A stretch of DNA of 64,000 bases, taken from Pythium myriotylum (Eukaryota; Oomycota; Peronosporomycetes; Pythiales; Pythiaceae). This document shows, piece by piece, positions 16,932 through 28,115 of this stretch. The position numbers were made by a program, and so were the translations under genes. The stretch lies in contig JALJCQ010000017.1 of NCBI GenBank assembly GCA_023091665.1, positions 620,001 to 684,000 of the forward strand, given 5' to 3'. The first letter of the stretch is position 1; each line of letters starts with the position of its first letter. The notes under the pieces are model-generated. The model was given only the letters and a program-made list of their open reading frames with translations, was not told where the DNA came from and searched no databases.

Positions 16932-18518
16932 CTATTGGAACCACTCGGGGTGGTTCCGCTCGTGCTCGCGGAGCAAGTCGAGACAGTCCTCGCGAAGCAC
17001 CTGCTCCTCAACCCACGAACTCTGGGACTTGGGATATCCCAGCCACTTCACCAAGATCTCGCGATTCCCGCGACGCGTACGCACGCGACCAAGCGACTCA
17101 ACGTGGAAGTGGGGAGTCCCAGTACGGTCGATCACCGGAAGCGGCTCGCGGATCGGCCGCCGCGCCTTCCGCTTGGTATGGCTAAGCAGCCCCTGCGGGT
17201 TTATATCCCGCTGCTGACGCCCAGTATCAGCTCCGACGCGACTTGGTCGATCTCGACGATAGGTCGAGGGAGGCGGATCGGTGGATCCGGTCGAACTTCG
17301 ACGAGCTGCAGCGACTCGCGCCGATCGTCGCAAGACAAGAGGAGGCCCTGTGGACGCTTCATCGTCGCATCGAGCATCTCGAGCGAGAGTGTTTCGACCT
17401 CCGCCAACAGCTTGGCTTCCAGCAGGGACGGCGTCCTCGTTCGCGATCTCGATCGCCTGCGTCGGTACGCTCGTGGTCGGCGACAAGCCATCAGGGAAGT
17501 CGCCGCTCGGGACCTCACCCGACTCCTCCTCCGTCTCCACGGGACGAAGGTACGGCTTAAGTAAGCCCACGTAAAACGTCGGATGCGTCTGGATCCAGCT
17601 TGGCAGATCCAGACGATAGGAGTTGCCACTCCTCTTCACCACTTTGAAGGGGCCGATGAACCTCGGTAACAGCTTCGTGCTGTCGAGATGTGAGACCGCG
17701 TTCTGAGAGAAGTTCTTCGTATTGACTAATACAAAGTCCCCTTCTTTAAACACCATTGTGTTCTTGCGACCTCGCTTGTCTGCCTGTTCTTTTTGCAGAT
17801 CTTGGGCAGCAGCCATGGCGTCTCGTACGCGTGAGACAACGTTAACACGTGTCGTCAGGAAGTCATCCAACTTGCGGCGTTCCGCGATCTTGGGTATCCC
17901 ATTGAGTTGGGCAGCAAGGAGTTGCCGAGCTCCACTTGAGCCAGCCTCGAACTCACCCATGAGGCAAAGAGGGAGAGCCGGATGGCGGAGACCATTCACA
18001 TAGAATGGAGACAAGCCTGTCGAGGCATGAACAGAATTGTTCATGGCGAACTCCACCATGGGGAGGTGATCGCACCACGAGAGCGGATCGCTCGCGCAAT
18101 ATGAGCGGAGGATATCCTCGACAACGCGATTGGCGCGCTCGGTCTGACCGTCGGTCTCGGGATGATCCGCGGTCGACATGTCGAGCCTGGACCCCAGGAT
18201 TTGGAAGAGTCCTTCCCAAAAATCACTCGTGAACCTGGGATCCCGATCGGAGACGATCGAATCGGGTAACCCGTGATGACGGAATACGACGTCAACGAAC
18301 AGTCGTGCACAGTCGAGACCTGTGCAGGTGTCAGACACCGGGGCAAGATGGACCATCTTGCTGAGACGGTCAACAAAGACCAGCACACCGTTGTGCCCTC
18401 TGGACGTTCTCGGCATGCCGAAGAAGAAGTCCATGCTCACAGAGCGCCAGCAATCGCTGGGGACAGGCAAGCTTTGGAGCGGCGCCTGGGAGTGTGCACT
18501 TGGCTTCAGTCGCTGACA
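16932..18518 (-). pseudogene. G2 pol, part C: integrase core and chromodomain
   Basis: This third frame segment starts at the second zinc-finger cysteine (CQRLKPSAHS) and covers the integrase core: first Asp in VSMDFFFGMP, second in VSDRDPRF, Glu in TERANRVVEDILRSY. A variable basic linker follows, and a C-terminal chromodomain (FHVESLGRV, REILVKWLGYP, SSWVEEQVL) that marks it as a chromovirus-type Gypsy integrase. It is out of frame with the upstream part because of a 2-nt loss at 18519. Confidence 0.85.
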
Positions 18519-18519
18519 C

Positions 18520-18783
18520 GTCACATGTGCGGACATACCGCGATACCCACTTGTACATCTTGGGCCACCAAAGCCTTGGGCTGAGAAGCGAGTACGTCTT
18601 CTCACGGCCGAGATGGCCAGCTCCGGGAGCATCGTGAACGCCGTGAGCGATCACATATCGTAAATCCTCATCTGAGGGTACTACGATGCGATCTTCTTCG
18701 CCAGGCGACGTCTGATACCTCAGGAGGCCGTCGCGGAAAGAGTAACGATGTACTCGAGCCCGAACGCGGGGAGCAAGAGTTCG
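18520..18783 (-). pseudogene. G2 pol, part B: integrase zinc-binding region
   Basis: Residues matching G1 continue here in a different frame: PRVRARVHRYSFRDGLLRYQ, then HDAPGAGHLGREKTY and YVRTCDV, the His-His-Cys part of the HHCC finger. The frame is entered through a shift near 18784 and lost again at 18519, where G1 has gtctgtcag and G2 gtgtcag. Confidence 0.8.
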
Positions 18784-18784
18784 C

Positions 18785-21430
18785 AGCGTGCGGGTCCTGA
18801 AGCGCGCGAATGATCGCTGCACACTGTGCATCGCCCTCATAGGCATCACGAATCAGTTCGTAGACATCAGACACTACTGATGTGAGATGATTCATCTCGT
18901 AGTCGGGACGCCAAGAGAGTGCGTCAGCGAGCACGTTAAGCCGACCCGGCTTGTACTCAACAGTAAAGTTGTATTCTGAGAAGAATGACAACCAGCGAGC
19001 CATTCGCGGCGACAAGTGCGGGGACTGTGTCGCCGTGCGTAGAGACGCATGGTCTGTGTAGACCACGAACGGCAACGCGCCGAGAAGGTGAACGCGGAAT
19101 TTCACCAGGGCGTACTTCATCGCCAACAACTCCTTGTCGTGAACTGGATAGTTCTTCTCGGCCGCTTGGAGCTGCCGAGACTGGTAAGAGACGACTCTCT
19201 CATGACCCTCTTGGTCCTTCTGCAGCAGTGCACAGCCGATCGCATAATCGGAGGCGTCGCAGACGACGCTATACGGAGCGGAGTCATCCGGCAACGCCAG
19301 GATCGGCGCTTGGAGGAGACTCTCCTTGATCCTTTGGAAGGCCGCTTCCGTGTCGTGGGACCACGACCACTCAACGTCGTTCTTGAGCAGCTGAGTCAGC
19401 GGCCGAGCCATCTCGGCGTAGTTCTTCGTGAACCGGTGCAAGTAGTTGGCGAGACCCAACCACTTGCGTAGGTCCTTCACGGACCGTGGCGATGGCCACT
19501 CGGCGATTGCCTTCACCTTCTCGGGATCCGCCCGAACACCGTCGACTCCGACGAAACGCCCAAGCACTGGGATCTCTTCGGCACCGAAGATACACTTATC
19601 CAAGTTGGCATAAAGCTTATGCTCCTCGAGGCATTCGAGAACTTGGCGGAGGTGATCCTCATGGAGCGCATCCAAATCACGACCGGGCTCCGGCCTGGTG
19701 TGGACGTAGATGTCGTCAAAGTACGTCTGCGCGAACGCTCGCAGGGGACGAAACAAATGTGTCACCAGGCGATTAAACGTCGCTGGAGCGTTCGACAGCC
19801 CCTGTGGCATCACGAGCCATTCCCAGAGCATACCACTCGGCGTACTGACGGCTGTCTTGGGGATATCCCCACGCTCCATGAGCACTTGGTAATAACCGTC
19901 GACCAAGTCGAGAGAACTGAACTTCTTCGCGCCGGACATCCGGTGGATGATCACATCCTTCCGAGGGATCGGAGTGGACGCAGGAATCGTCTGTGCGTTC
20001 AACTTGTTGTACGCGTGGACGACCCTCCACTTGCCATTTGGCTTGCGCACACAGAACGTTGGTGCGCTGTGCGGCGAGACGCTCTCGCGCACCAGGCCAG
20101 CCTTGGCTTTCTTGGCAAAGAATTCATCAATGAAGTCCGATTGTTCGGCCGGCAGAGCCCACTGGCAAACCGTCGCATAGCTCGAGCCAGGCTTGAGCTT
20201 GATCTCGTGACGAACGCCACGATCAGGGGGCAGCCCCGCCGGCGGATTCTTGCTGAGGCAAGTCTCCGCAAACCGCTTGACCAGCGGATAGAACCGATCC
20301 TTCGGATTCTTGAGGATGGCCGAACCACGGCGAGCGTCAAACTTCTGACGAAACTCAACGAGGACATCCTCGTCAATCACCGTCGAGGTGTTGAGTTGAG
20401 CGAGATCTCGCTCAGATCGGAGGATCACGACCTCAGCGATCTCACCAGCCTTGAGCTCGCGGACGAAATCGTCCATAGGAAGTTCCTCCAAGCTAGTCAG
20501 CTCGGAGAACTCTGGCAATGGTGCCATATCGACCGTAGACGGGTCGATCGACGACCCCGTCATCACGTCAACGATGTGTACATCATACGATGCGCTCGAG
20601 AGCGGGAGCTGCTCAGCCATGGGCTCGGACGTTTCCGAAGGGCGTGAAGACGGCTCAACCGCACGCGGGCACGCGACAGGGGGACACATCCCCGAAGCAT
20701 CTTCCATGCTGGTACTCGGAGGGGGCGGAGACAACTCGACGCCCTCTTCTACGCCGTACTCCACGGCAGACGGCACGACCGTCTCCGGAACACCCGAGGT
20801 GTCCATGGCGTTCACTACGCCAATGAAGTGGGCACTTTCATCATCCTTGATGGGGCTCGTCAGCCGGCGGACGAAGGAGGGTTCATGACGCTCCTGAACT
20901 CCGTTCCTGCCGGGAGACGTGCTCCCAATCGACTTGGTCCTCCAGTCGATCCATGGCTCGTGGCGCTCGAGCCACGGCATGCCGAGGATGAGGTCAAACC
21001 TCTCATCCATGTCGAGCACTGTAAAGCGCTCGACTGAGTCGAAATCGACAAACGCAATGCGTAGATCGACCTCGATCTTCCTCGTCTCTGCGACGATTCC
21101 CGTCGCAAGAGGCACAGAGACTCTTCCGAGATCTCGCTCACAAGCTTGAGCAAACAGAGAAGGATTTTCAGCAATACTTTGCTTGCGACCGTAATTGCGC
21201 GTCGCACCAGAGTCTATTAAGACCTTAAAGGAACGTGAGAATCCTTTCACTTGAGCAGTGACGGCGATGAGTTCGCCACTGACACGTTGCTTGTCAGCTG
21301 CCGAGAAGAGACCTTCTCTAGGGGGCGGCCCGCCCCGCGATGATGTCGTGTTCGATCTCGCGGAGCGAGGGGTGATCGCCCCAGCAGACTGCCCCGCGTC
21401 TACTGGGAATTGTCGTTTCCCTGAGACGCG
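18785..21430 (-). pseudogene. G2 pol, part A: protease, reverse transcriptase, RNase H
   Basis: Domain order: aspartic protease with LIDSGATRNYG, linker, reverse transcriptase with active site TYFDDIYVHT and preceding VMPQGLSNAPATFNRL, Gypsy-type RNase H (VVCDASDYAIGCALLQK) and connection domain. It is read in the -1 frame relative to gag, overlapping gag's last codons. One Arg to Trp change (DALSWRPDY versus DALSRRPDY in G1) lies near the end. The frame fails near 18784. The protease-RT part is almost identical to G1 while flanks are not. Confidence 0.85.
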
Positions 21431-22536
21431 GAGGCGGGTCCGCCTCGGCCTACCGAGCGACGTGGTCTTCCACGACGGGCGCGTGCACTGCCCCTGTTGC
21501 GCGGGCAATCGCGCTGGAAGTGGCCAAACTTCCCACAAGTGAAACACTTGATGTGAAGTGCCTTCACGTCGATCGCACCCAAGTCGAACGTGCTCAGATC
21601 GACTCCGCTGAGGTCAATTACACTCAGATCCATCGGCTCCGAAGCCGGAGGTTGGACCGGAGGAACCGGAGACGGCGCTGCCGGATTCGCGGGTAGACCC
21701 CGTGCGAGGCGCTGGCCGTAGTCTTCTCGCAGCGCGACGACGAACGCGTCTTCCATTAACGCCGGTTCTTCGCGGAAAACCGCGGCCTTTTCGGGGCCGG
21801 GATTCATCCCTTCCATGAAGGTCGTGAGCATCACGTCCTCGGCGAGAGTATTCGCGGCCATGTTGGCACGGAGTTGTCGCAACTCCTGCACAAAGGAGCG
21901 CAGGTCGCGATTGCCTTGGCGACAGGCAAGGAATGCCGCGCGCTGGCGGTGCGCCACGTTCGGCGGCTGAGACATCAGCTTCATGGCATCGGCGAGTGAT
22001 GGCCAATCGCGGAAGAATCCGGGCTGTGAAGTCTCACAAGTCAAGGCCCAGACCTTGGCGCGATCCTTCATGTTGGATATCGCGAAGGTCACCTTCTGAC
22101 GTTCGTCGCGGATACGACCTGCCGCCATTGCGAGCTCGACCTCGCGCTGCCAAAAGACGAGGTTCTCGCCTTCAACCCCAGAGTACTGGGAGACCGTGAC
22201 TCGAACGGGCTTCGGGCCTTCCGGGGGTGCCGGAGACGGCACATAGCTGATGGTGGGAGCCACCGTCGCAGCCTGAGTCGCTTGAGCTGCGGCGACGCGA
22301 GACGTAACAACGACGAGCACGTGTTGCTCCAGAGCAATCTCATAGTCGCGGAATCGCGCGATGTGAGCGAGGACTTCGCCAGAGCCGCGTTGGAGCAGCT
22401 CGTTGATGCTTGCTCGGCCATTGATGGCCTCCATCTTCTGGAGATTGGCCCTCAGGGCGTCATCCAGGTATTGATGGTCTTGACGCAACAGCGTCGGATG
22501 GCTTGACGCCATCGCGAAGTCAGAAGCTTCGGACAT
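21400..22536 (-). CDS. G2 gag polyprotein (378 aa)
   Basis: The ATG at 22536 starts MSEASDFAMASSHPTL, aligned with G1 gag of identical length. It has a retrotransposon-gag capsid region (residues about 130-260: FWQREVELAMAAGRI, AHRQRAAFLACRQGNRDLRS) and one CCHC zinc knuckle (CFTCGKFGHFQRDC), followed by a basic Arg/Gly tail for RNA binding. It is open throughout. The stop lies inside the pol reading frame, so pol would need a -1 shift. Confidence 0.88.
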   Translation of the reverse strand: MSEASDFAMASSHPTLLRQDHQYLDDALRANLQKMEAINGRASINELLQRGSGEVLAHIARFRDYEIALEQHVLVVVTSRVAAAQATQAATVAPTISYVPSPAPPEGPKPVRVTVSQYSGVEGENLVFWQREVELAMAAGRIRDERQKVTFAISNMKDRAKVWALTCETSQPGFFRDWPSLADAMKLMSQPPNVAHRQRAAFLACRQGNRDLRSFVQELRQLRANMAANTLAEDVMLTTFMEGMNPGPEKAAVFREEPALMEDAFVVALREDYGQRLARGLPANPAAPSPVPPVQPPASEPMDLSVIDLSGVDLSTFDLGAIDVKALHIKCFTCGKFGHFQRDCPRNRGSARARRGRPRRSVGRGGPASASQGNDNSQ

Positions 22537-22575
22537 AGCGATGTCGGTGACGGATTGACGACTAGTGCTACCAAG

Positions 22576-22864
22576 TGTACCACTACACAGCACTTCGCTT
22601 GGAGGAAGCGAGAGCAGCCGCTCCGAGTCGACCCCTGTCGACGAGCGCCAAAGACTTGCAAAAGGCGAACTGCCATATATTAATCCTCTCTGAGGATTAA
22701 CCCTAGAGCCCTATATCCCTGGTAACTAAACCGGGGATATTACCTACTGAAATCTGATAAACCTGAGTCACTACTTAGGGTAACTTTTCCCCTAAGTGGA
22801 CCACCCTAATTATGTAACCACACTACCTATGTAACTGCAAGTATAACTTGTGTACCCCGCTACA
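22576..22864 (-). repeat. G2 5' LTR (289 bp, 13-bp deletion)
   Basis: Plus-strand ends are tgtaccac and ccgctaca. It lacks 13 bp near the U5 end that are present in the 3' LTR and a similar U5 end in G1. The PBS-like ttggtagcac follows on the minus strand. Confidence 0.9.
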
Positions 22865-22869
22865 CTGGA
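22865..22869 (+). repeat. Target-site duplication of G2 (ctgga), right copy
   Basis: Exact repeat of 15602-15606, next to the outer end of the G2 5' LTR. Confidence 0.85.
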
Positions 22870-23604
22870 TGTCGGAGCTACAATTGGCAGTCTCATTCAA
22901 TGCGGCTGTATGCATCGCCTCAATTTGCGGAAGCATAGGAAATCCGGCTAGCGACAACCCCGCACTCACTAAGCTGTCCTCAATATCATGGAGAACTTTA
23001 AGCGTGACGGATGCTGATGTGGCATCACCGAAGTCTTCAGACATATCTTCTATAAGGTCTTTCCACAACTTTGCTGGATCCATCGGAGAGGAGTGAGTTA
23101 ATAACATCGCGAACAGCTGGCGCAACTGACTTGGCATCTTAAACGTAGCAGCTTCTTTCATGCAACTATGGCAGTGATTGTCATCTTGTGCATAGCCTGC
23201 AGCTACTGCGGCCTCCGCATAAGAACTGTAGACTACGCCATCAACCGTGCGGAGATCTTCAAATGAGGTTGGGCCTTTTCGAAAGCACAACATCAATCGC
23301 ATAAAATAGCGTTCTCGGTCTCTGGGGGGACAGCTCACCATCCTTCCGATTTTGAGCTCACCACCTTTCTTGCGAGGCTGCCAGTACTTTTCACCCTTCT
23401 CGCTGATCCACACATAGTGCTTGGGGAAGTCTGCGTAAAGAATATCTCTTGCTTCGGGACTGGTTGCATTGGTGTGGAAGAACTGTGTCAGTTTTGTCTC
23501 ACCGCGTTTCTGGATGGTTTCGAGTTTATCTCCTTGACGGTACTGAACCTCTTGATCATGTTGCAGGTGAATTGGAAGCATTTCAACTGAATGAGATCTG
23601 CCGT
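22865..23604 (-). pseudogene. Helitron Rep-Hel, linker between Rep and helicase
   Basis: This segment continues the Rep frame after a one-base shift at about 23605. It starts FPMNGRSHSVEMLPIHL, the typical sequence just downstream of a Helitron Rep domain, and includes FMRLMLCFRKGPTSFEDLRT and a Cys pair (HCHSC). It is cut by G2 at 22865 and resumes at 15606 in frame. Confidence 0.8.
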
Positions 23605-25860
23605 TCATTGGGAACTGAGAATGCGCCACGCAGCTTCTGTTGCGCTGACGTACATGCTGCTCGCAAACTGAGCGATCTCATCGTACTTTTCTTCGACGGA
23701 CAATGTGATGCGATCGCTGCCCTTGTAGAGATACTTGTAGAGATACTTCACAGCTTTTTCACGAATCACCAGATCGATGTTGATGTGGCAGTCATACTTA
23801 GAAGAAAGGTACGGGTTGTATGGAACCACGTGGCGGTTGTCAAAGGCAAAGGAATGTTTTCCTTTCCCGCTCTTGGTTTGTTCTGGGTTCTCGTCGTCGA
23901 TGTCTGCACCCCTGTTCTTATTGATGATAGTCGGATGATTATTTGGACGTTTGAAAAGCACGCTGTGGACATCTGTACCCGTCTTCTCGCGGAATGGCCG
24001 AGGATATTTCTTTGTGCACTTGCCCCCGTCCATGCATGATGCGTCTTCATAGCCTTTGCCGCATGGGCCATGCAGCATACACCGTCGGACGGTTTGGTAT
24101 AGGCGTGGGTTCTTCTCTCTATCCGGTATTTCCGCCGAAACGAAACGGTCATAGTCTTCGTTTGTCCGAGGCTTGTACTCCTTATCGAAGATCAAAAGAA
24201 TGTGCGCATGGGGTAGGCCTCGCTTCTGGTACTCGATAACGTACATGTATGCCAGCACCTTGCCGAAGCACTCGTTTTTTAGAATGTCGTGTAGAATTGC
24301 CTTCAACTTCTCGTTGAAGACTCTCGCGACCAAGTCTGGTCGATCGGACGCTGTTTGACCGTACTCCAGTTCTCGCTCAATCTCTTCCCATTTAGGATTG
24401 CACGTGACAGTGACGAAGGCGTCTGGAACCCCGTAAGTCCTAACGATTGCCATTGCATCTTGATACAACTGCTCCATGTAGCGTGGGCTACCAACGAACG
24501 TCGAAGGATGCACATAGAACCTGCCTGAGTTGAGAACATCTTCACGCGATAATGTCCAGTTGAGGTCCTTGCGAAAGCGGTCGATTAAGCCATGGTAGAG
24601 ATCGGCACGCAGTTCCCGTTGTTTTCGCCGTGCATACTGCAAGTCGCTCGTGATGATTTTTGCGTATTGATCAACGCAGACCTCTTGTAGCAAAGGCCCG
24701 CAATTGTGGAGATGGTTGTAGCGGGATCTTCTGAAGTAGAGCTGATAGCGGATCCACTGACGGAGAGTAGCCTTTGACTTTCTTGGATCAAGCCCTGGCT
24801 CCCCTCGTAAATACACAATTGGCCACGCTAACGGGTCATAGCACTCTTCTAATTCGTAAATGCGCTGCAAGCTCCCCTCAAGCTCTCCTGTCACAGAATT
24901 CATTCGAGGTTTCATGTGGATGATAATGTCTCGTCCGTCTTCGAGATATTCGTCGTCGATGATCAAGGCGGCGACTTCAGATGCCTGAGGTAGATTGTGT
25001 GTCCTGGGATCTGTGTTTCCGCGCTCATGGAGTTTCAATCTTAACTGACGCCCTGGGTTCTGAAGCATGAACTCGCCAGCACGAACAAAAGTCTTCGCAT
25101 ATTCGTTCCACTCGTTGATATACTCCGTGAGCACTCGAATTATATCGGCTTTCAACCCAAACTCTGGGTGCATAGCGACACGGGTCTTCGTTTGCTGGTC
25201 TGCAGCGCGCGCCATACTCCCGTCATAAATGTACACCTGAGCGAACAGACGTGGGCGAGTCTCGTCATATGGCAGGAGGGTCCCCATCTTGTGCGTAATT
25301 CGTCCGTGAACAGTGTATGTATACGTCCCTCCTTCCGCACTCGCTAATCGCTTGTCCACAACAGCACCTGTCGAGGTAAACTGAAAAATTAGATTGTACT
25401 TGCGGATCAGTTTGCGAAACTCTGGGTCACGGAAAATCGCCCTGATTTCTTCTGGAATGTAATCAAAGTCTGGTCCAACAATTGCCATATTCTTGCAGCA
25501 GCGAGTCATTTCCGGTTTTCGTTTTGGTTTCCAGTCAACAGCTCCGCAAAAGGGACACTCATAGTCCATTTCCGGGAGAAGATGACGTCCTCGTGGTCCA
25601 ATGTCATCCCCGACAACTTTATCAGACTCCACGAATTCATCTAAAGCTGCGAGCGCAATGGATATCAATATCGGCTTGGTTTCGGGGCGTTTCTTCTTCT
25701 TCTTCTCTTGTTTTCGCTGGTTTGCTTGTTTTTCGTTGACCTCTTGGGAGGACTCCGCTTTGAGGAAAGCACCAGTCTTTGCCAGCCTTCCACATTGCTG
25801 CACTCCTGTTCTTCTTTCGCCTTTTCCGAGCGGGACCATCTTCGGATTCTTGTGTCGCAT
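23605..25860 (-). pseudogene. Helitron replication initiator (Rep, HUH endonuclease) domain
   Basis: The frame encodes an N-terminal Cys-containing region (CPFCGAVDW), a long helical region, then the Rep catalytic core: FVTVTCNPKWEEI, GLPHAHILLIF (HUH histidines) and the two-tyrosine motif AVKYLYKYLYKG. These are diagnostic for rolling-circle Helitrons. It stops at 23605 in RILSSQ; loss of one t in the ttccca context moves the true continuation (FPMNGRSH) into another frame. The start is uncertain: an ATG at 25888 in a neighbouring frame (MTVEEVMQRY) may be the original start, with another shift after it. Confidence 0.85.
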
Positions 25861-26127
25861 ACCGTTGCATGACTTCTTCGACAGTCATTGGAGCGGATCT
25901 ACATTAAACCAAAACTATTAATGTCGTCATGATCGATAAGAGGGCCTAATGGTTTTACCGAGAGCGACGCCGCACTGGTGGTCCTTCACAAACATCGCGG
26001 CTTGAGTCTCCTGCCTCTTCATCGCGCGGAGAGATTGGAACGTGCGAGCTGATGCCTTCACTTCTTGGCTCCTCGCGCGGGGCATCGTACAACCCGACCT
26101 CTGATAGAGCATCACTCAGTCGATCTT

Positions 26128-27151
26128 TCATATCCTTGCCACCTCGTCGGTCTGATACCACTCAGCGTATAGATGTTCGTTCAGTCGAAGGCATTCATAG
26201 TGGAGTGCTTGCTGGTCTAATGTCACCATGAGCGGGATTACGCGATTCGATAAGAATGTTGTGAGAATAGAGCTTGCATCGCTTGGATTCAGCGAACGAA
26301 TCTTCACACGTTCGGTAGGTACACCACCGACATTCTCCAATTCCAAGCGATACATGGTGACATACACTGCGCTGACTTGCCCACCTTCATCATCATTCTG
26401 GACGCCTTTGTCAAATATGAATATCGGCTCGCGAAAGTACAGCACTGCTGCCATAATCTCCTCCACGCCAGCCCAAGCTTCATATGGAAGCCCGTCTGCA
26501 GCCGATCGAGCAACCATGCGGGTAATAAATGCTTTGATCTGTGGCATACAGCTTTCGGTAACTGGGATAAATCGGCGCGGGAAGAAGCGTCGGTAAAGGC
26601 CTTCTTCGTTAACATCTCCGACCGCAACCAAGCGATCCAGCTCGGAATGAAGCGTACCCAAAAGGTACTTCTTCAATTTCGTTGCACCTCTGTTGTGAAG
26701 GTCACAAATTGTGACTTCATCTCCGTCCAGGTACGTCAGCTTTGCACAGTAGATTGCAAAGTAAAAGCAAGCACCATTGCCAGGCACCCGAATCAGTCGA
26801 AGTCCCAGAAGTTCGGTAAACCAATCCAAGTTGGGAACAACGGTGTCGAACCCATGCATTGCGTCTTCTATCTCAATGATGCCGCCGTCTACATCAGATT
26901 CGATGGGGGGTTTTATCGTCTTCACCTTGCGAATCATTCCATTGTGATCCACAGTCATCATGCGATGCATCTGAATCGCCATCAAACCCGATGACCGTAT
27001 CTCCATGAGTCAATTCACCTCCTCGCTCTACGACGAATGGATTTGGTTCTTCGCCTCCATATCCCATTGGGTCATCATCCTCTTGCTTTGACTCGCGCTC
27101 TTCCATCGGGTTTCGTAGCGCAGAACTTTGTTTATGCTTGAGGCGATACAT
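26128..27151 (-). pseudogene. Helitron accessory ORF with OTU-like cysteine protease domain
   Basis: The ATG at 27149-27151 starts MYRLKHKQSSALRNPMEERE and an acidic region. A six-base G/C run (26905-26910) is where the frame switches to the main segment, SDVDGGIIEIEDAMHGF and onward. That segment carries VPGNGACFYFAIYC, which matches the OTU catalytic-Cys block, and LDQQALHYECLRL near the end, matching the catalytic His block. OTU domains are known in Helitron/Helentron-type proteins. Here it is a separate ORF upstream of Rep, ending EWYQTDEVARI. The single-base shift at the homopolymer could be real or a consensus error. Confidence 0.65.
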
Positions 27152-28115
27152 TGTAACCGATATTCTCTTAAGACGTCGCCTTCGTTCTTGTCTTGTCTCT
27201 CCATCAGGCGTCCTGTTCAGCAGCTCTATTGACTCGACACCGGTATATTTGCGCCTCGGCTTGCGTTGCCCATTTCAGTTAGAAAACTCCATCGGACTAC
27301 GAACAGCTTCAGCTGGAGAACGGTCTTCTTCTGGGTCCACATCCTTGTGTCGTGCAGACGCTGCGTTTCCCATCTAGACGCGAATACACAGAGGCGTTGT
27401 GGAAATCGGTGCACTTCAAATCGTAGTAGATGACTATTTACCTCTTTGCCCAGAGCACAAAAAGCAAGACACCTTCCAATGACCTTGCGTCTTCTTAGTC
27501 TTCGCCGTTGCACCGAAAAGAAGTAGTGGATGGAAAGGCACGGGTCGTGGAGTGCCTGATTCCTTTCCTCTCAACGTGGCCCCGCGCTACCAGGGACACG
27601 TATATAGAGTGCGCAATAAATTGATCAATCTGGCCCCCGGGCTTAGCCTGAGTTTTCCCGCCGAAAGGTGACAGCGAAGGGGAATTCTCTCGTCAAAATG
27701 CACAGTCTCGGAGGAGAAGGAGACACTACCACTTCCCGCAGCCTTTGTCTATTTACAGGGTGAGCTTAAAAGCTCGGGGGGCTTGCGTTCGGTGCGTAGT
27801 ATACGGCCAGCGATACACCTACAGCCGCAACCACCACCTCGTCGCACAAAAAGTATAGGATCCCAACCCCCCCCTGTCCTGTCCTCCGCTTGGCCGCCAG
27901 AGGAGACTCTGTCGCCAGATGGGACTTTAAAGAATGAAGATCAAAACCGATCGCAACCTTCTCTTTTTTCTCGTGATCAGTTCGGAAAAAGATAGGCAAC
28001 GCAGAGCCTCTTTTTTGGCCAACAGTGATAAAGAATCCAGAAAATAATCAGAACGAAATATTGTCCAATTGTTGAGATCACTGCACTATCCCTTTATTCT
28101 GATTACGCTATCAGC
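27152..28115. other. Helitron non-coding segment between OTU ORF and cargo gene
   Basis: Just upstream of the OTU ATG the frame is open and basic (QERRRRLKRIS) for about 40 codons without an ATG. The rest has no recognisable gene. It should include the OTU ORF promoter and the 3' region of the cargo gene. Confidence 0.45.

Larger units (their letters stand above)
15607..22864 (-). mobile_element. Ty3/Gypsy chromovirus-type LTR retrotransposon G2 (minus strand), defective
   Basis: The 7258-bp element has TG...CA LTRs (22576-22864 as 5' LTR, 15607-15909 as 3' LTR), a 5-bp target duplication ctgga, a polypurine tract just inside the 3' LTR and a PBS-like tggtagcac two bases after the 5' LTR. 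Order on the minus strand is gag, protease, RT, RNase H, integrase, chromodomain, the Ty3/Gypsy order. It inserted into the Helitron Rep-Hel gene; removing it restores that frame. The 5' LTR lacks 13 bp near its end and differs from the 3' LTR at a few further sites. Two pol frameshifts disable it. Confidence 0.92.

Noticed and set aside
19619..20647. 342-codon plus-strand frame across G2 pol, and its twin in G1
   Set aside because: It is antisense to the conserved RT region; similarity between the two copies follows from the near identity of the sense strand.
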